From contig NZ_CADIKI010000003.1 of NCBI RefSeq assembly GCF_902859935.1, positions 310,001 to 374,000 of the forward strand: DNA of 64,000 bases, in the 5' to 3' direction. This DNA comes from Paraburkholderia fynbosensis (GTDB taxonomy: Bacteria; Pseudomonadota; Gammaproteobacteria; Burkholderiales; Burkholderiaceae). Positions 52,961-61,794 of this stretch are shown here, piece after piece (the first letter of the stretch is position 1; every line of letters begins with the position of its first letter). The position numbers and the translations under genes were made by a program. The notes under the pieces were generated by a model. The model saw nothing but the letters and a program-made list of their open reading frames with translations, ran no database searches and was not told the DNA's origin.

Positions 52961-54625
52961 TCATTTCACCTTGGTCTTGTCGAGCTTCTTGCCGGTCGCC
53001 GCGTTGAAGCGCTCCACATACTCCTCCATCAGCTTGCGCAGCGCACGGCCGATTTTCCGGTAGTCGGCCTCGTTGAGATTGGCGAGCGACACGCGCCCCG
53101 ACGGATGCTGGGTCCCGAAGCCTCGGCCAGGCAGCAGCACGACCCGCGCTTCGCGCGCGAGTCGGAACAGCAACTCGGACGGCTCCGTGTTCTTGTAAAG
53201 CCACTCGACGAACTCGCGGCCATACGCCCGCTCGCCGAGGAATTCGACGTCGAGAATCGTGTAGTAGTCGACCTGGTTTGGATCGTCGTCCTCGAACGAG
53301 ATGCCGACCTCTTCGTAAAGCGCGCGCTTGCGGCTGCGGATCAGGCGCTTCAACGCGTTCTTGTAGGCGTCGGGCGTGTCCATCAGCGAGAACAGCGAAA
53401 ACAGCACCATCTGCACCTGCTGAGGCGTCGACAAACCCGCTGTATGGTTCAGCGCGACGGTGCGGCTGTCGGCCACGAGACGGTCGATGAACTTGAGCTT
53501 GTCCGGCTCGGTCGTGATCGACTCGTAACGCTCGTGCAACTGCTTCTTCGCGTCTTTCGGCAACTCGGCGATCAGCCTGTCGAGCACGTTGTCGCGATGC
53601 GTGGCGATCGTCCCCAGACGCCAGCCGGTCGCGCCGAAATACTTCGAATACGAGTATACGAGGATGGTGTTCTTCGGTGCGAGCGCGAACAGCGATACGA
53701 AGTTGTCCGCGAAGGTGCCGTACACGTCGTCGGTGAGCAGAATCAGATCGGGCCGTTCCTGGACGACGTCGGCAATGTATTTGAGGCTCTCGTCGCTGAT
53801 CCTCACCGACGGCGGATTGCTCGGGTTCACGAGGAAGAACGCCTTCACCTGCGGGTCACGCAGCTTGTCGAGTTCCTTCTTCGAGTACTGCCAGCCGTTG
53901 GCGACATCGGCTTCGAGATTCACGACGTTCAGCTGATAGTCGTTCAGACGCGGAATCTCGATGTACGGCGTGAAGATCGGCATGCCGAGCGCGATCGTGT
54001 CGCCCGGCTTGATCAGGTGATTCTCGCGCATCGTGTTGAAGATATACGTCATCGCAGCCGTGCCGCCTTCCACCGCGAAAACATCGAACTCGCCGATGAA
54101 CGGATGATCGCCGATCATCTCGCGGCGCAGATACTGCCCGACGATCAGTTCGGACAGCTTGAGCATGCGGTCGGGCACCGGATAGTTCGACGCGAGTATC
54201 CCCTCGCACATTTCATACAGGAAGTCGCCGGCCGAGTAGCCCAGCTGATCGCGGACATACGACACCGCACCGCGCAGGAAGTCGATGCCCGCGACGCCCT
54301 TGTTCTCGCGCAGGAACAGATCGAAACGTTCCGTCAGGCCTTCGCGCTTCGGAAACCCGCCGATGCCTTCCGGCATAAACGCAAACGAGCGCTCCGATTC
54401 GCGCATCGCAAAGAGGCCGAGTTGCCAGAACCCGTGGCGCGGAATGGTCGCGAGAAAGTTCGGATTGCCGCGCCCCGCGTTGAGCATCGACGCGTTGGCG
54501 GGCCGCTCCACGGCGCCGCCGCCAGCGGCCTTGATCAGCTCGTCCTTCAGTTCGAACGGGCTGAGCGCGGACAGTCCGGCTTGCGCCATGTCGCCTTGTT
54601 TCTTGTCGCCCTTCTCTTTTGCCAT
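52961..54625 (-). CDS. asdA: Bifunctional aspartate transaminase / aspartate 4-decarboxylase
   Basis: 554 residues from ATG 54625, preceded by TTGGAGAACGCATC. This is a long class I aminotransferase fold with the decarboxylase-specific extension. Recognisable segments are NAGRGNPNFLATIPRHGFWQ, AVEGGTAAMTYIF, FFLVNPSNPPSVRIS and the PLP lysine in YSYSKYFGATGWRLG. It converts L-aspartate to L-alanine and CO2, consuming one proton in the cytoplasm. With an aspartate/alanine antiporter this generates a proton motive force. The adjoining aspT genes strongly support the assignment. It lies 129 bp after the first aspT. Confidence 0.95.
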   Translation of the reverse strand: MAKEKGDKKQGDMAQAGLSALSPFELKDELIKAAGGGAVERPANASMLNAGRGNPNFLATIPRHGFWQLGLFAMRESERSFAFMPEGIGGFPKREGLTERFDLFLRENKGVAGIDFLRGAVSYVRDQLGYSAGDFLYEMCEGILASNYPVPDRMLKLSELIVGQYLRREMIGDHPFIGEFDVFAVEGGTAAMTYIFNTMRENHLIKPGDTIALGMPIFTPYIEIPRLNDYQLNVVNLEADVANGWQYSKKELDKLRDPQVKAFFLVNPSNPPSVRISDESLKYIADVVQERPDLILLTDDVYGTFADNFVSLFALAPKNTILVYSYSKYFGATGWRLGTIATHRDNVLDRLIAELPKDAKKQLHERYESITTEPDKLKFIDRLVADSRTVALNHTAGLSTPQQVQMVLFSLFSLMDTPDAYKNALKRLIRSRKRALYEEVGISFEDDDPNQVDYYTILDVEFLGERAYGREFVEWLYKNTEPSELLFRLAREARVVLLPGRGFGTQHPSGRVSLANLNEADYRKIGRALRKLMEEYVERFNAATGKKLDKTKVK

Positions 54626-54754
54626 GATGCGTTCTCCAATGAGCCAGGTGAAAGACACCGGCGTATCGAACCATTGCCTGGTTGCAGCCGGCGTAACAGA
54701 GATCGATGGATGCGCGCGCTACACGTGCGCTGCACATGCGAGCTGCACGCCCCC

Positions 54755-56437
54755 CTACACGAGCCCGACCACGAGCGGCCCGAGCAAGGTCAGCGCGACG
54801 TTCGCGATTGCATAGGTGATCGCGAACGGCACGGTCGGCACCGCGCTTTCGGCCTTGTCGAGCACGCCGCCGAAGGCCGGGTTGGCGCTGCGCGAGCCCG
54901 ACAGCGCCCCGGCCAGAAGCGCCGCATTGTTGTACTTGAGCACGTAGCGGCCGAACAGCATGGTCAGCAGCAGCGGGAACAACGTGACGAACACGCCGAG
55001 CAGGAAGATGGTCAGGCCGCTCTGCTTGACCGTCACCACCGCCTGCAAGCCGGAGTTCAGGCCCACCACCGCGACGAACGCGGCGAGCCCGAAGTCCTTG
55101 AGCAATTGCGACGCGGCCGACGGCATCGCGCCGTACATCGGATGCTTGCCGCGCATCCAGCCGAACAGCAGGCCGGCGAGCAGACAGCCGCCTCCCGAGC
55201 CGAGCGTGAGCGGAATGCCACCGACGTTGAGGACGATCAGCCCGATCAGCAAGCCCAGCACGAGGCCGACGCCCATGTAGATGAAGTCGGTCTTGTTGCT
55301 GTAGGGCAATTCGTAGCCGGCGGCGTCGACTGCGCGCTTGGTGTCTTTCGGCGAACCGTAGAAGGTGATGACGTCGCCGTGCTCGACTTTGGTTTCCGGC
55401 AGAATCGGCAACGGCTGGCCCGCGCGCGTGATGCTCTGGATGTAGACGCCGTGGCGCATATCGCGATCCACGAGTTCGCGCGCAGCGGCGAGCGTCGTAT
55501 GGTTCATGCCCTTCCTGGTGAAGACGCCTTCGCGTGTCTGCATGACGACGCCGACATCGCCGGTGCTGGCGACTTCATTGCCGTTCGCGCCGAAGGCGAC
55601 CACCGCCTCGCGGCGGCCCACCACCAGCACTACGTCGTCGGCCTTCAGCATCAGATCGGGCGTCGCCTCGAGCGTCTTGCCGTCGCGCTTGATGCGCTCG
55701 ATCGTCAGATAATCCTCATGCAGCGTCTCGACGGCCTTCACCGTCTTGCCCGCGCTGACGTCGATCTTGTACGCCCGCCCCAGCAGCTCCGGCAGCGCGA
55801 GAATCTGCCCCGGCCCGCGTGCCGGCGCACCCGCCGCCAGTTCGCGTTCCGCTTCGATCGAGGCCTCCCGCAGACCTTGCCTCATGAACTTCGGCAGGAT
55901 GTTCACGCAGACGATGATCGCGCCGAGCGAGCCGAACACGTAAGTCACCGCGTAGGCAATCGCCACGTCCGATTGCAGCGACTTGACCTGATCGGCCGGC
56001 AGCCCGAGGCGCGCGATCGCATCGCCCGCCGTACCGATAATCGCCGATTGCGTCAGCGCGCCGCCGGCGAGTCCGGCCGCGAGTCCCTTGTTCAGGTGGA
56101 ACAGCTTCGCGCACACCACCACGGTAACGAGCGCGCTGACGGCGAGGAACACCGCCATCGCGATCTCACGCAGCGTCTTGCGGTTCAGCGAATTAAAAAA
56201 GCCAGGACCGGAGTCGTAGCCGACCGCGTAGATGAACACGGCGAACATGACCGACTTCACACCGTTGTCGATCGTCACGCCCGCCTGGCTGATCACCACC
56301 GCCGCCAGCAACGAGCCGCCGACGCCGCCCAGCTGGAACTTACCGAAGTTGATCTGCCCGATGAAGTAGCCGACCGCAAGCGACAGGAACAGCGCAATCT
56401 CGGGGGATTTCTGAAAGATAGGGTGTAGCCAGTCCAT
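54755..56437 (-). CDS. aspT: Aspartate:alanine antiporter AspT
   Basis: 560 residues from ATG 56437, preceded by GCGAGGG. Two membrane halves of the AAEx family are separated by two cytoplasmic TrkA-C (RCK_C) domains (about residues 200-380, around DDVVLVVGRREAVVAFG and HGDVITFYGS). Both halves carry the duplicated family motif (QLGGVGGSLLAAVV and TLGSGGGCLLAGLLFGW). It exchanges external aspartate for internal alanine, powering the decarboxylation cycle with AsdA. It follows a second AspT-type gene by 197 bp. Confidence 0.94.
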   Translation of the reverse strand: MDWLHPIFQKSPEIALFLSLAVGYFIGQINFGKFQLGGVGGSLLAAVVISQAGVTIDNGVKSVMFAVFIYAVGYDSGPGFFNSLNRKTLREIAMAVFLAVSALVTVVVCAKLFHLNKGLAAGLAGGALTQSAIIGTAGDAIARLGLPADQVKSLQSDVAIAYAVTYVFGSLGAIIVCVNILPKFMRQGLREASIEAERELAAGAPARGPGQILALPELLGRAYKIDVSAGKTVKAVETLHEDYLTIERIKRDGKTLEATPDLMLKADDVVLVVGRREAVVAFGANGNEVASTGDVGVVMQTREGVFTRKGMNHTTLAAARELVDRDMRHGVYIQSITRAGQPLPILPETKVEHGDVITFYGSPKDTKRAVDAAGYELPYSNKTDFIYMGVGLVLGLLIGLIVLNVGGIPLTLGSGGGCLLAGLLFGWMRGKHPMYGAMPSAASQLLKDFGLAAFVAVVGLNSGLQAVVTVKQSGLTIFLLGVFVTLFPLLLTMLFGRYVLKYNNAALLAGALSGSRSANPAFGGVLDKAESAVPTVPFAITYAIANVALTLLGPLVVGLV

Positions 56438-56634
56438 CGTGCCCTCGCTAATTAGTTGGCGATACTGAGTACTGGGTGCTACCTGCGCATGCGCTGCGCG
56501 GCCATGTCCCGCACCGCTGGTCGCGTGCTTCATGCCACATGCCTGATGCCACAGCCGCCGCGCAAGGCCTGGTCCGCCGCGCGCGCGGCGCATGCGCTCG
56601 CCCCTCTGGCCGCGCCGGGTCGACCTGCCCGCAC

Positions 56635-58317
56635 CTACCCGACTTTGCCCGCGAGGCCCACCACCACAGGCCCCATCAGAGGCAACAGAATGTTCGAGAG
56701 TGCGTAGGTAATCGTGTAGCCGATCACCGGCGTCGAGTTGCCGGTCACGCCCACCAGTGCGCTGATGGCCGGGGTGCTGCATTGCTGCCCGGCGATGGCG
56801 CCGAGCAGCATCGGCGCCTCGAGCTTCAGCAACATGTGGCCGATCCACAGCGACAGCAGGCCCGGCACCAGCACCATCAAAACGCCTGCAACGGGCAGCG
56901 CGAGGCCGTATTCGCGCACCAGCCTGATCGCGTCCGGCCCCGCCGACAAACCCACAGCGGCGATGAAAGTGGCGAGGCCGAAGTCCTTGAGGATTTGCGC
57001 GGCCGCCGAGGGCAGCGAGCCGACCAGCGGATGGCGCGAACGGATCCAGCCGAACAGCAGGCCGGACAGCAGACAGCCACCACCCGTGCCGAGCGCGATC
57101 GACACGCCGCCGATCTGTCCGCCGAGACGGCCGATCGCCATGCCGGCCAGCACGCCGAGGCCGAGATAGACGAAGTCGGTTTTCTCGGTCGCGGGGAGCA
57201 CGTAGCCAAGCCGCTTCGCGCCGCGCTCGACATTGGCCTTCGCGCCGACCAGCGTCAGCACGTCGCCGCGATTGAGCTCGGTGCCGGGCAGCGCGGGCAC
57301 CGTGGTTTCGAGCCGTGTGACGGCCGCGATGTAGACGCCGCGGCCATCCTCCGGTTTCGCCTGGTCACGCACCTGTGCAATCGTGCGTCCATGCAGGTCA
57401 CCCCGCGTCAACACGACGTCGAGCTTGTCGGCGAAGACCTGGCCGAAGCCCGCGCCATCCACCTCTTCGCCGAGACCGGCCGCCGCCGCGACCACCGCTT
57501 CGCGCCGCCCCGCCACGAGGGTGAGATCGCCTGCCGCGAGGCGCAATGGCGGTTCGACCGGCACGTTCGCGCCGTTGCGCTGAAGCTGTTCGATGGTGAG
57601 ATTGAAGCCGTGCTGCTGTTCGAACTCCCGGATCGTGACGCCGGCCGCCGCGCTCACCCGGAACACGCGGCCCACGAGCGCCGGCGCCGCCGCCCGCTGC
57701 CCCTCGCTGAACGCCCCCTCGCCGCCGAGCTTGCGCCACACACGCTGCGCTTCGTCACGCAGATTGATACGCAGCAACAGCGGCGCGAACTGGCTGGTGA
57801 ACAGCACGATGGTGACCAGGCCGAACAGGTAGCTCACGCTGTAGGCGGTCACGATGTTGGCCTGCAGGCGCAAGGTTTCGGCGTCGCCGAGACCGAGCTT
57901 GCCGATCGCCTCGGACGCCGTGCCGATCACCGCCGACTCCGTCGCGGCGCCCGCGAGCAAACCCGCCGCCGTGCCGATGTCGAGTCGCAGCACGCTCACC
58001 GCGATCATGATCAGCACGAGCACCGACACGATCTCGATGATCGACAGCAACCCATAGCGCCAGCCCCGGCCGATGTTGGCGAAAAACTGCGGGCCGCCGG
58101 TAAAGCCGAGCGCGAAGATGAACAGCGCGAATGCGATGTTCTTCAGATCGGGAGCGAGCCGCGCGCCCGTCTGACCCAATATCAACGCGACAATCAAGGT
58201 GCCGCACACGCCACCGAGCTGAATCGGTCCCACCCGAAACGAGCCAATAAAATATCCAATTGCAAGGCTTGCGAACAGTGCGATCTCCGGTTGCGATTTC
58301 AGCAATTCACCGATCAT
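56635..58317 (-). CDS. AspT-type (AAEx family) transporter, second copy
   Basis: 560 residues from ATG 58317, preceded by GGGGAGAC; the frame opens further upstream without a ribosome site. The layout equals that of AspT: QLGGVCGTLIVALIL in the first membrane half, two RCK_C domains (GDLTLVAGRREAVVAA, RGDVLTLVGAK), and ALGTGGGCLLSGLLFGWIRS in the second half. The two copies have the same length but clearly different sequence, so this is an old duplication. It may exchange another amino-acid or carboxylate pair, or act together with AspT. It is the first gene after the candidate operator-promoter. Confidence 0.9.
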   Translation of the reverse strand: MIGELLKSQPEIALFASLAIGYFIGSFRVGPIQLGGVCGTLIVALILGQTGARLAPDLKNIAFALFIFALGFTGGPQFFANIGRGWRYGLLSIIEIVSVLVLIMIAVSVLRLDIGTAAGLLAGAATESAVIGTASEAIGKLGLGDAETLRLQANIVTAYSVSYLFGLVTIVLFTSQFAPLLLRINLRDEAQRVWRKLGGEGAFSEGQRAAAPALVGRVFRVSAAAGVTIREFEQQHGFNLTIEQLQRNGANVPVEPPLRLAAGDLTLVAGRREAVVAAAAGLGEEVDGAGFGQVFADKLDVVLTRGDLHGRTIAQVRDQAKPEDGRGVYIAAVTRLETTVPALPGTELNRGDVLTLVGAKANVERGAKRLGYVLPATEKTDFVYLGLGVLAGMAIGRLGGQIGGVSIALGTGGGCLLSGLLFGWIRSRHPLVGSLPSAAAQILKDFGLATFIAAVGLSAGPDAIRLVREYGLALPVAGVLMVLVPGLLSLWIGHMLLKLEAPMLLGAIAGQQCSTPAISALVGVTGNSTPVIGYTITYALSNILLPLMGPVVVGLAGKVG

Positions 58318-58602
58318 GTTGTCTCCCCGATTAACGGGTTTGTTGGCAGCACACTGAAGACACTCACTGGGAATTCGAATAAACCCCGCTGACCGGGCGG
58401 GATCAGGCAATCAACGGCCGCTGGTGCGGAGCCAGACGAACGCGGTTATGGCAAGGGAATGATGCAGCAGGCATTGCGGCGGGAACGCCGGGCCGCAGCG
58501 AAGGGACAAGAAAGTCTTTCCGCTGGCTCGACAGTCACGCTTTCCTCGCGAAGTTGCCTAACGCTGTGAAAAAAACATATTTGCTGACGGCCTATTTTTT
58601 AC
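58318..58602. other. Leader of the aspT-asdA operon
   Basis: About 285 bases between the palindrome and the first ATG. No gene is seen. If the promoter at 58638-58666 is used, this would be a leader of about 310 bases, long enough for additional control, but no known riboswitch was recognised. Confidence 0.4.
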
Positions 58603-58620
58603 AGCATGATTCGTCATGCT
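58603..58620. promoter_or_regulatory. Palindromic operator-like site (AGCATGA-TTCG-TCATGCT)
   Basis: Perfect 7-bp inverted arms around a TTCG centre, in an AT-rich region between the aspT-asdA operon and ldhA. It lies just downstream of a minus-strand promoter candidate, where a bound repressor would block transcription. No T run follows on either strand, so a terminator is unlikely. Confidence 0.5.
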
Positions 58621-58637
58621 TATGGATTGCTTTTTAA

Positions 58638-58666
58638 TAAATATTGTAGTTCGCCGCCCCTGTCAA
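58638..58666 (-). promoter_or_regulatory. Candidate sigma-70 promoter for the aspT-asdA operon
   Basis: On the minus strand, a perfect -35 box TTGACA (58666-58661) is followed after 17 bases by TATTTA (58643-58638) as a weaker -10. Initiation would fall near 58630, just before the palindrome. Confidence 0.45.
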
Positions 58667-58850
58667 TATTATTTTCATTTCGCCGGGTCGAATTCACGAA
58701 ATACGATCGGGGGTAAAGACGAATGAATAGAGTGGCGGGCACTTCGTCCGAAGGTAACTATTCCGAGGGGTAATTTATACTGGCTGTGAGCCGCCGCGCC
58801 CGTGAGTCCGCCTCTTCAAAGCCGAACCGTCTTCTCTTCGGAGTACCGAC

Positions 58851-59849
58851 ATGCGCATGATCCTGTTCAGCAGCCGCCAGTACGACAGCGACACGTTCAC
58901 CGAAGCTAATGCCGCCCACGGCTATGAACTGCATTTCCAGGAGTCTCATCTGGACACCGAAACGGCGATCCTCGCACAGGGGTACGAAGTGGTGTGCCCG
59001 TTCGTCAACGACAACGTCGACGCCGCCGTGCTCGAGCGGCTCCATGCGGGTGGCACACGTCTGATCGCGCTACGCTCCGCAGGCTTCAATCACGTCGACC
59101 TCGCGGCGGCCGAACGGCTCGGCATGACGGTCACGCGGGTGCCGGCCTACTCGCCGCACGCGGTCGCCGAACATGCAGTCGGGCTGATCCTCGCGCTGAA
59201 CCGGCGTCTGCCGCGCGCCGCGGCGCGCACCCGCGAAGGCGACTTCTCGCTGCAGGGGCTGCTCGGTTTCGATCTGCACGGCAAGACCGTGGGTGTGGTC
59301 GGCACCGGCATGATCGGCCGGGTGTTCGGGCGCATCATGGCGGGCTTCGGCATGCGTGTGCTCGCGCATGATCCCGGCGCGCCCGCCGACGACCTGCTCG
59401 CGCTCGGCGCGCGCTATGTACCGCTCGACACGCTGCTCGCCGAATCCGACGTCGTCAGTCTGCACTGCCCGCTCGTGCCGGCTACCTATCATCTGATCGA
59501 CGGACCCGCACTCGCGAAGATGAAACGCGGCGCGATGCTGGTCAACACCGGCCGCGGCGGACTCGTCGAGGCCAATGCGCTGATCGGCGCGTTGAAGGAC
59601 GGCCAGCTCGGCCATCTCGGGCTCGACGTGTACGAGGAGGAAAGCGGCATCTTCTTCGAGGATCACTCGAATCTGCCGTTGCAGGACGACGTGCTCGCGC
59701 GGCTGTTGATGTTCCCGAACGTAATCGTCACCGCGCACCAGGCGTTCTTCACGCGCGAGGCGATGAGCGAGATCGCGCAGACCACGCTCGGGAACGTCGC
59801 GGCATGGCAGGCCGGCACGCCGCGCAACGCGGTGCGTGCGGCGGGGTAG
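58851..59849 (+). CDS. ldhA: D-lactate dehydrogenase / D-2-hydroxyacid dehydrogenase
   Basis: 332 residues. The D-2-hydroxyacid dehydrogenase fold has an NAD-binding GVVGTGMIGRVFGRIMAGFG (GxGxxG, about residue 148). The catalytic triad is seen as Arg in LRSAGFNHVD/NTGRGGLVEA, Glu in LDVYEEESGIFFEDHS and His in VTAHQAFFTREA. YEEESGIFFEDHS and PFVNDNVD are close to the fermentative D-lactate dehydrogenase LdhA. It reduces pyruvate to D-lactate, re-oxidising NADH when oxygen is short. It is divergent from the aspT-asdA operon, another energy-conserving pathway, and the AT-rich intergenic region could co-regulate them. Confidence 0.93.
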   Translation: MRMILFSSRQYDSDTFTEANAAHGYELHFQESHLDTETAILAQGYEVVCPFVNDNVDAAVLERLHAGGTRLIALRSAGFNHVDLAAAERLGMTVTRVPAYSPHAVAEHAVGLILALNRRLPRAAARTREGDFSLQGLLGFDLHGKTVGVVGTGMIGRVFGRIMAGFGMRVLAHDPGAPADDLLALGARYVPLDTLLAESDVVSLHCPLVPATYHLIDGPALAKMKRGAMLVNTGRGGLVEANALIGALKDGQLGHLGLDVYEEESGIFFEDHSNLPLQDDVLARLLMFPNVIVTAHQAFFTREAMSEIAQTTLGNVAAWQAGTPRNAVRAAG

Positions 59850-60062
59850 GTTGGGGGCGTGTCTTGTGTGTTGAGGGCTTGGTCGTGCATCGAGCGACTC
59901 ATGCCGGGCGTCATGCCCAGTGCTGCACGGGCAGGCCCGCCGCGGTGGGTCGAAGGTTGACGTGTTGGAGTTTGGGGGCTTGCGCCTTTAGCCGCGCGTC
60001 GTGCGCCTCTTGGCGTGGTGCCCCGCGCCCCGTGCAGCATCGACACCATCACACACACCGAG

Positions 60063-60707
60063 CTATACGCCTTTATCACCGGCCGGCGGGATCGCGCGAA
60101 TCTCGGTACGCGCATCGTCCGCCGCGCCACAGACTTCGCGCAGCAACGCCGCTTCGCGCTCATGTACTTCCACCGGACACCAGCGCGCGCCCGCATCGGC
60201 CAGATAACGCGCGCGATGCTGGCCATTGCGAAACGCCACCACCCCTTCGCGCTCCAGACCCAGCCAGCCGAGCAATCCCGGCGCGCGGCGCATCGAGATC
60301 GTCACGTACGGCATCTGCGGAATGCGCTCGCTCTCGGGGTCGAGAAACTCACGAATGCCGCGCACCTTGCCCGAATGCCATTCGGCGACCGGCTTCAGCA
60401 CGTAGTCCGTGTTGTCGCGATCCGCGCAGACGAGCAGCTTGCGCATGTCGACCAGCACGACCTGATGCCGTGTGCCGTCGGTGACGAAGACGCGCTTCAG
60501 GCGCACATGGTCGTACCATGAGTGTTCGTGCAACGGCACGATCCAGACGGTTTCGGCACGCCCCGAAGGAAGTCCATCGGGAGGACTCGCCAGCATGGCG
60601 GCCGGCGGTGGATTGGACAAGGGCAAAGGCAGGCTCGATAAGCTGGCAAACCAACGCCAGCGCGTGAATAGAGCGCCCACGCTACGAGTCGACTGTGAAA
60701 GATGCAT
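60063..60707 (-). CDS. FiwA-type fertility-inhibition-like protein with ParB/sulfiredoxin motif
   Basis: About 214 residues if started at ATG 60707; the first 50 residues are poorly defined and the true start may be later. The core reads QVVLVDMRKLLVCADRDNTD, AEWHSGKVRGIREFLDPE and GVVAFRNGQHRARYLADAGA. The last segment resembles the GxHR motif of the ParB/sulfiredoxin fold. I recognise the core as the plasmid fertility-inhibition-factor family (FiwA/Osa-like), which limits conjugation of incoming plasmids. Chromosomal members have no established role. It is divergent from the crotonase gene by 89 bp. Confidence 0.6.
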   Translation of the reverse strand: MHLSQSTRSVGALFTRWRWFASLSSLPLPLSNPPPAAMLASPPDGLPSGRAETVWIVPLHEHSWYDHVRLKRVFVTDGTRHQVVLVDMRKLLVCADRDNTDYVLKPVAEWHSGKVRGIREFLDPESERIPQMPYVTISMRRAPGLLGWLGLEREGVVAFRNGQHRARYLADAGARWCPVEVHEREAALLREVCGAADDARTEIRAIPPAGDKGV

Positions 60708-60796
60708 GACAGGCCACGGAATTAATTGCTCTGCATGAGCAAGCTGCACAAACGCCCGACACGCACGGGCGGACCTTGACCTTCGGGTAGAAGACG

Positions 60797-61582
60797 ATGA
60801 TAACCGCTCAAAATTTCAGTGAGTACGTGCGCATTGAAGCCGACGAGGACAGCGGCGTCGCCACCATCGTTCTGGAGCGGCCCGCGCGGCGCAACGCGCT
60901 CGACCGTCCGGCCGCCGAAGCATTGAGCGCCGCGTTCAGCCGCTTCGAAGCGGAACCGGCCTGGCGCGCGGCGGTGCTGTTCGGCGCGGGCGGCACGTTT
61001 TGCGCGGGCGCGGACCTGAGCGCGCTCGCCGACGATACCCGCCGCAACGAACTGCATGCCGACGGCAGCGGCCCCGGTCCGATGGGTCCGACGCGAATGA
61101 GCTTCAGCAAGCCGGTGATCGCGGCGATTGCGGGCTACGCGGTGGCAGGCGGCCTGGAGCTGGCGGCGCTATGCGATCTGCGGGTCGTCGAGGACGATGC
61201 GGTGCTCGGCGTATTCTGCCGGCGCGTCGGCATTCCGCTGATCGACGGCGGCACGATCCGCTTGCCGCGACTGATCGGGCTGTCGCGGGCACTGGATCTG
61301 ATCCTGACCGGGCGCGCGGTGAGCGCCGACGAAGCGCTTGCCATGGGGCTTGCGAATCGCATCGTAGCGAAGGGCGCGGCGCGCGCGGCGGCCGAGCGGC
61401 TGGCTGCGGAGCTAGCTGCGTTTCCTCAGGCGGCATTGCTCGCCGACCGCCGCTCGGCGCTGGAAAACAGCCCGCTCGACGATCTCGCTGAAGCGCTTCG
61501 GCGCGAAGGCGCCGGCGGATATCGGGCAGTCTTTGAAGAAGGGCTCGCCGGGGCGGCGCGGTTCGTCAACGGTGTCGATTGA
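60797..61582 (+). CDS. Enoyl-CoA hydratase/isomerase (crotonase) family protein
   Basis: 261 residues. The crotonase fold has ATIVLERPARRNALDRPAAE, the first oxyanion-hole segment AVLFGAGGTFCAGADLSALA and the second, IAGYAVAGGLELAALCDLRV, whose Glu after GGL may be catalytic. CRRVGIPLIDGGTIRLPRLI follows, then the trimerisation helices. It acts on an acyl-CoA, probably as a hydratase. No other beta-oxidation genes are adjacent, so the pathway is unknown. Confidence 0.92.
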   Translation: MITAQNFSEYVRIEADEDSGVATIVLERPARRNALDRPAAEALSAAFSRFEAEPAWRAAVLFGAGGTFCAGADLSALADDTRRNELHADGSGPGPMGPTRMSFSKPVIAAIAGYAVAGGLELAALCDLRVVEDDAVLGVFCRRVGIPLIDGGTIRLPRLIGLSRALDLILTGRAVSADEALAMGLANRIVAKGAARAAAERLAAELAAFPQAALLADRRSALENSPLDDLAEALRREGAGGYRAVFEEGLAGAARFVNGVD

Positions 61583-61794
61583 GGTGAGTCAGGCGCGAGG
61601 GGTCGATTTGGGCGATCCGCCTGATCCGCCGCCGCCTTTTCACAAAAAACAACATCCCCCTCGACGATCAGCATCGCGGTTTTGACTTAGGTAGAATCCC
61701 CTACTGCTTCCCCCGCACAGCGCTGGCGTTCTCGTCCCGAAAACGCGCGCTGCCGCGCGACGCTCCCCGTCGCGCCGATTCACGCTCCGTCACC

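Noticed and set aside
52838..56428. A 1196-codon open frame on the plus strand
   Set aside because: It is antisense to asdA and aspT, which have clear motifs and ribosome sites. It is Arg/His/Gln-rich with no family similarity, as expected opposite GC-rich coding DNA.
56476..58392. A 638-codon plus-strand frame
   Set aside because: Antisense to the second AspT-type gene; no recognisable domain.
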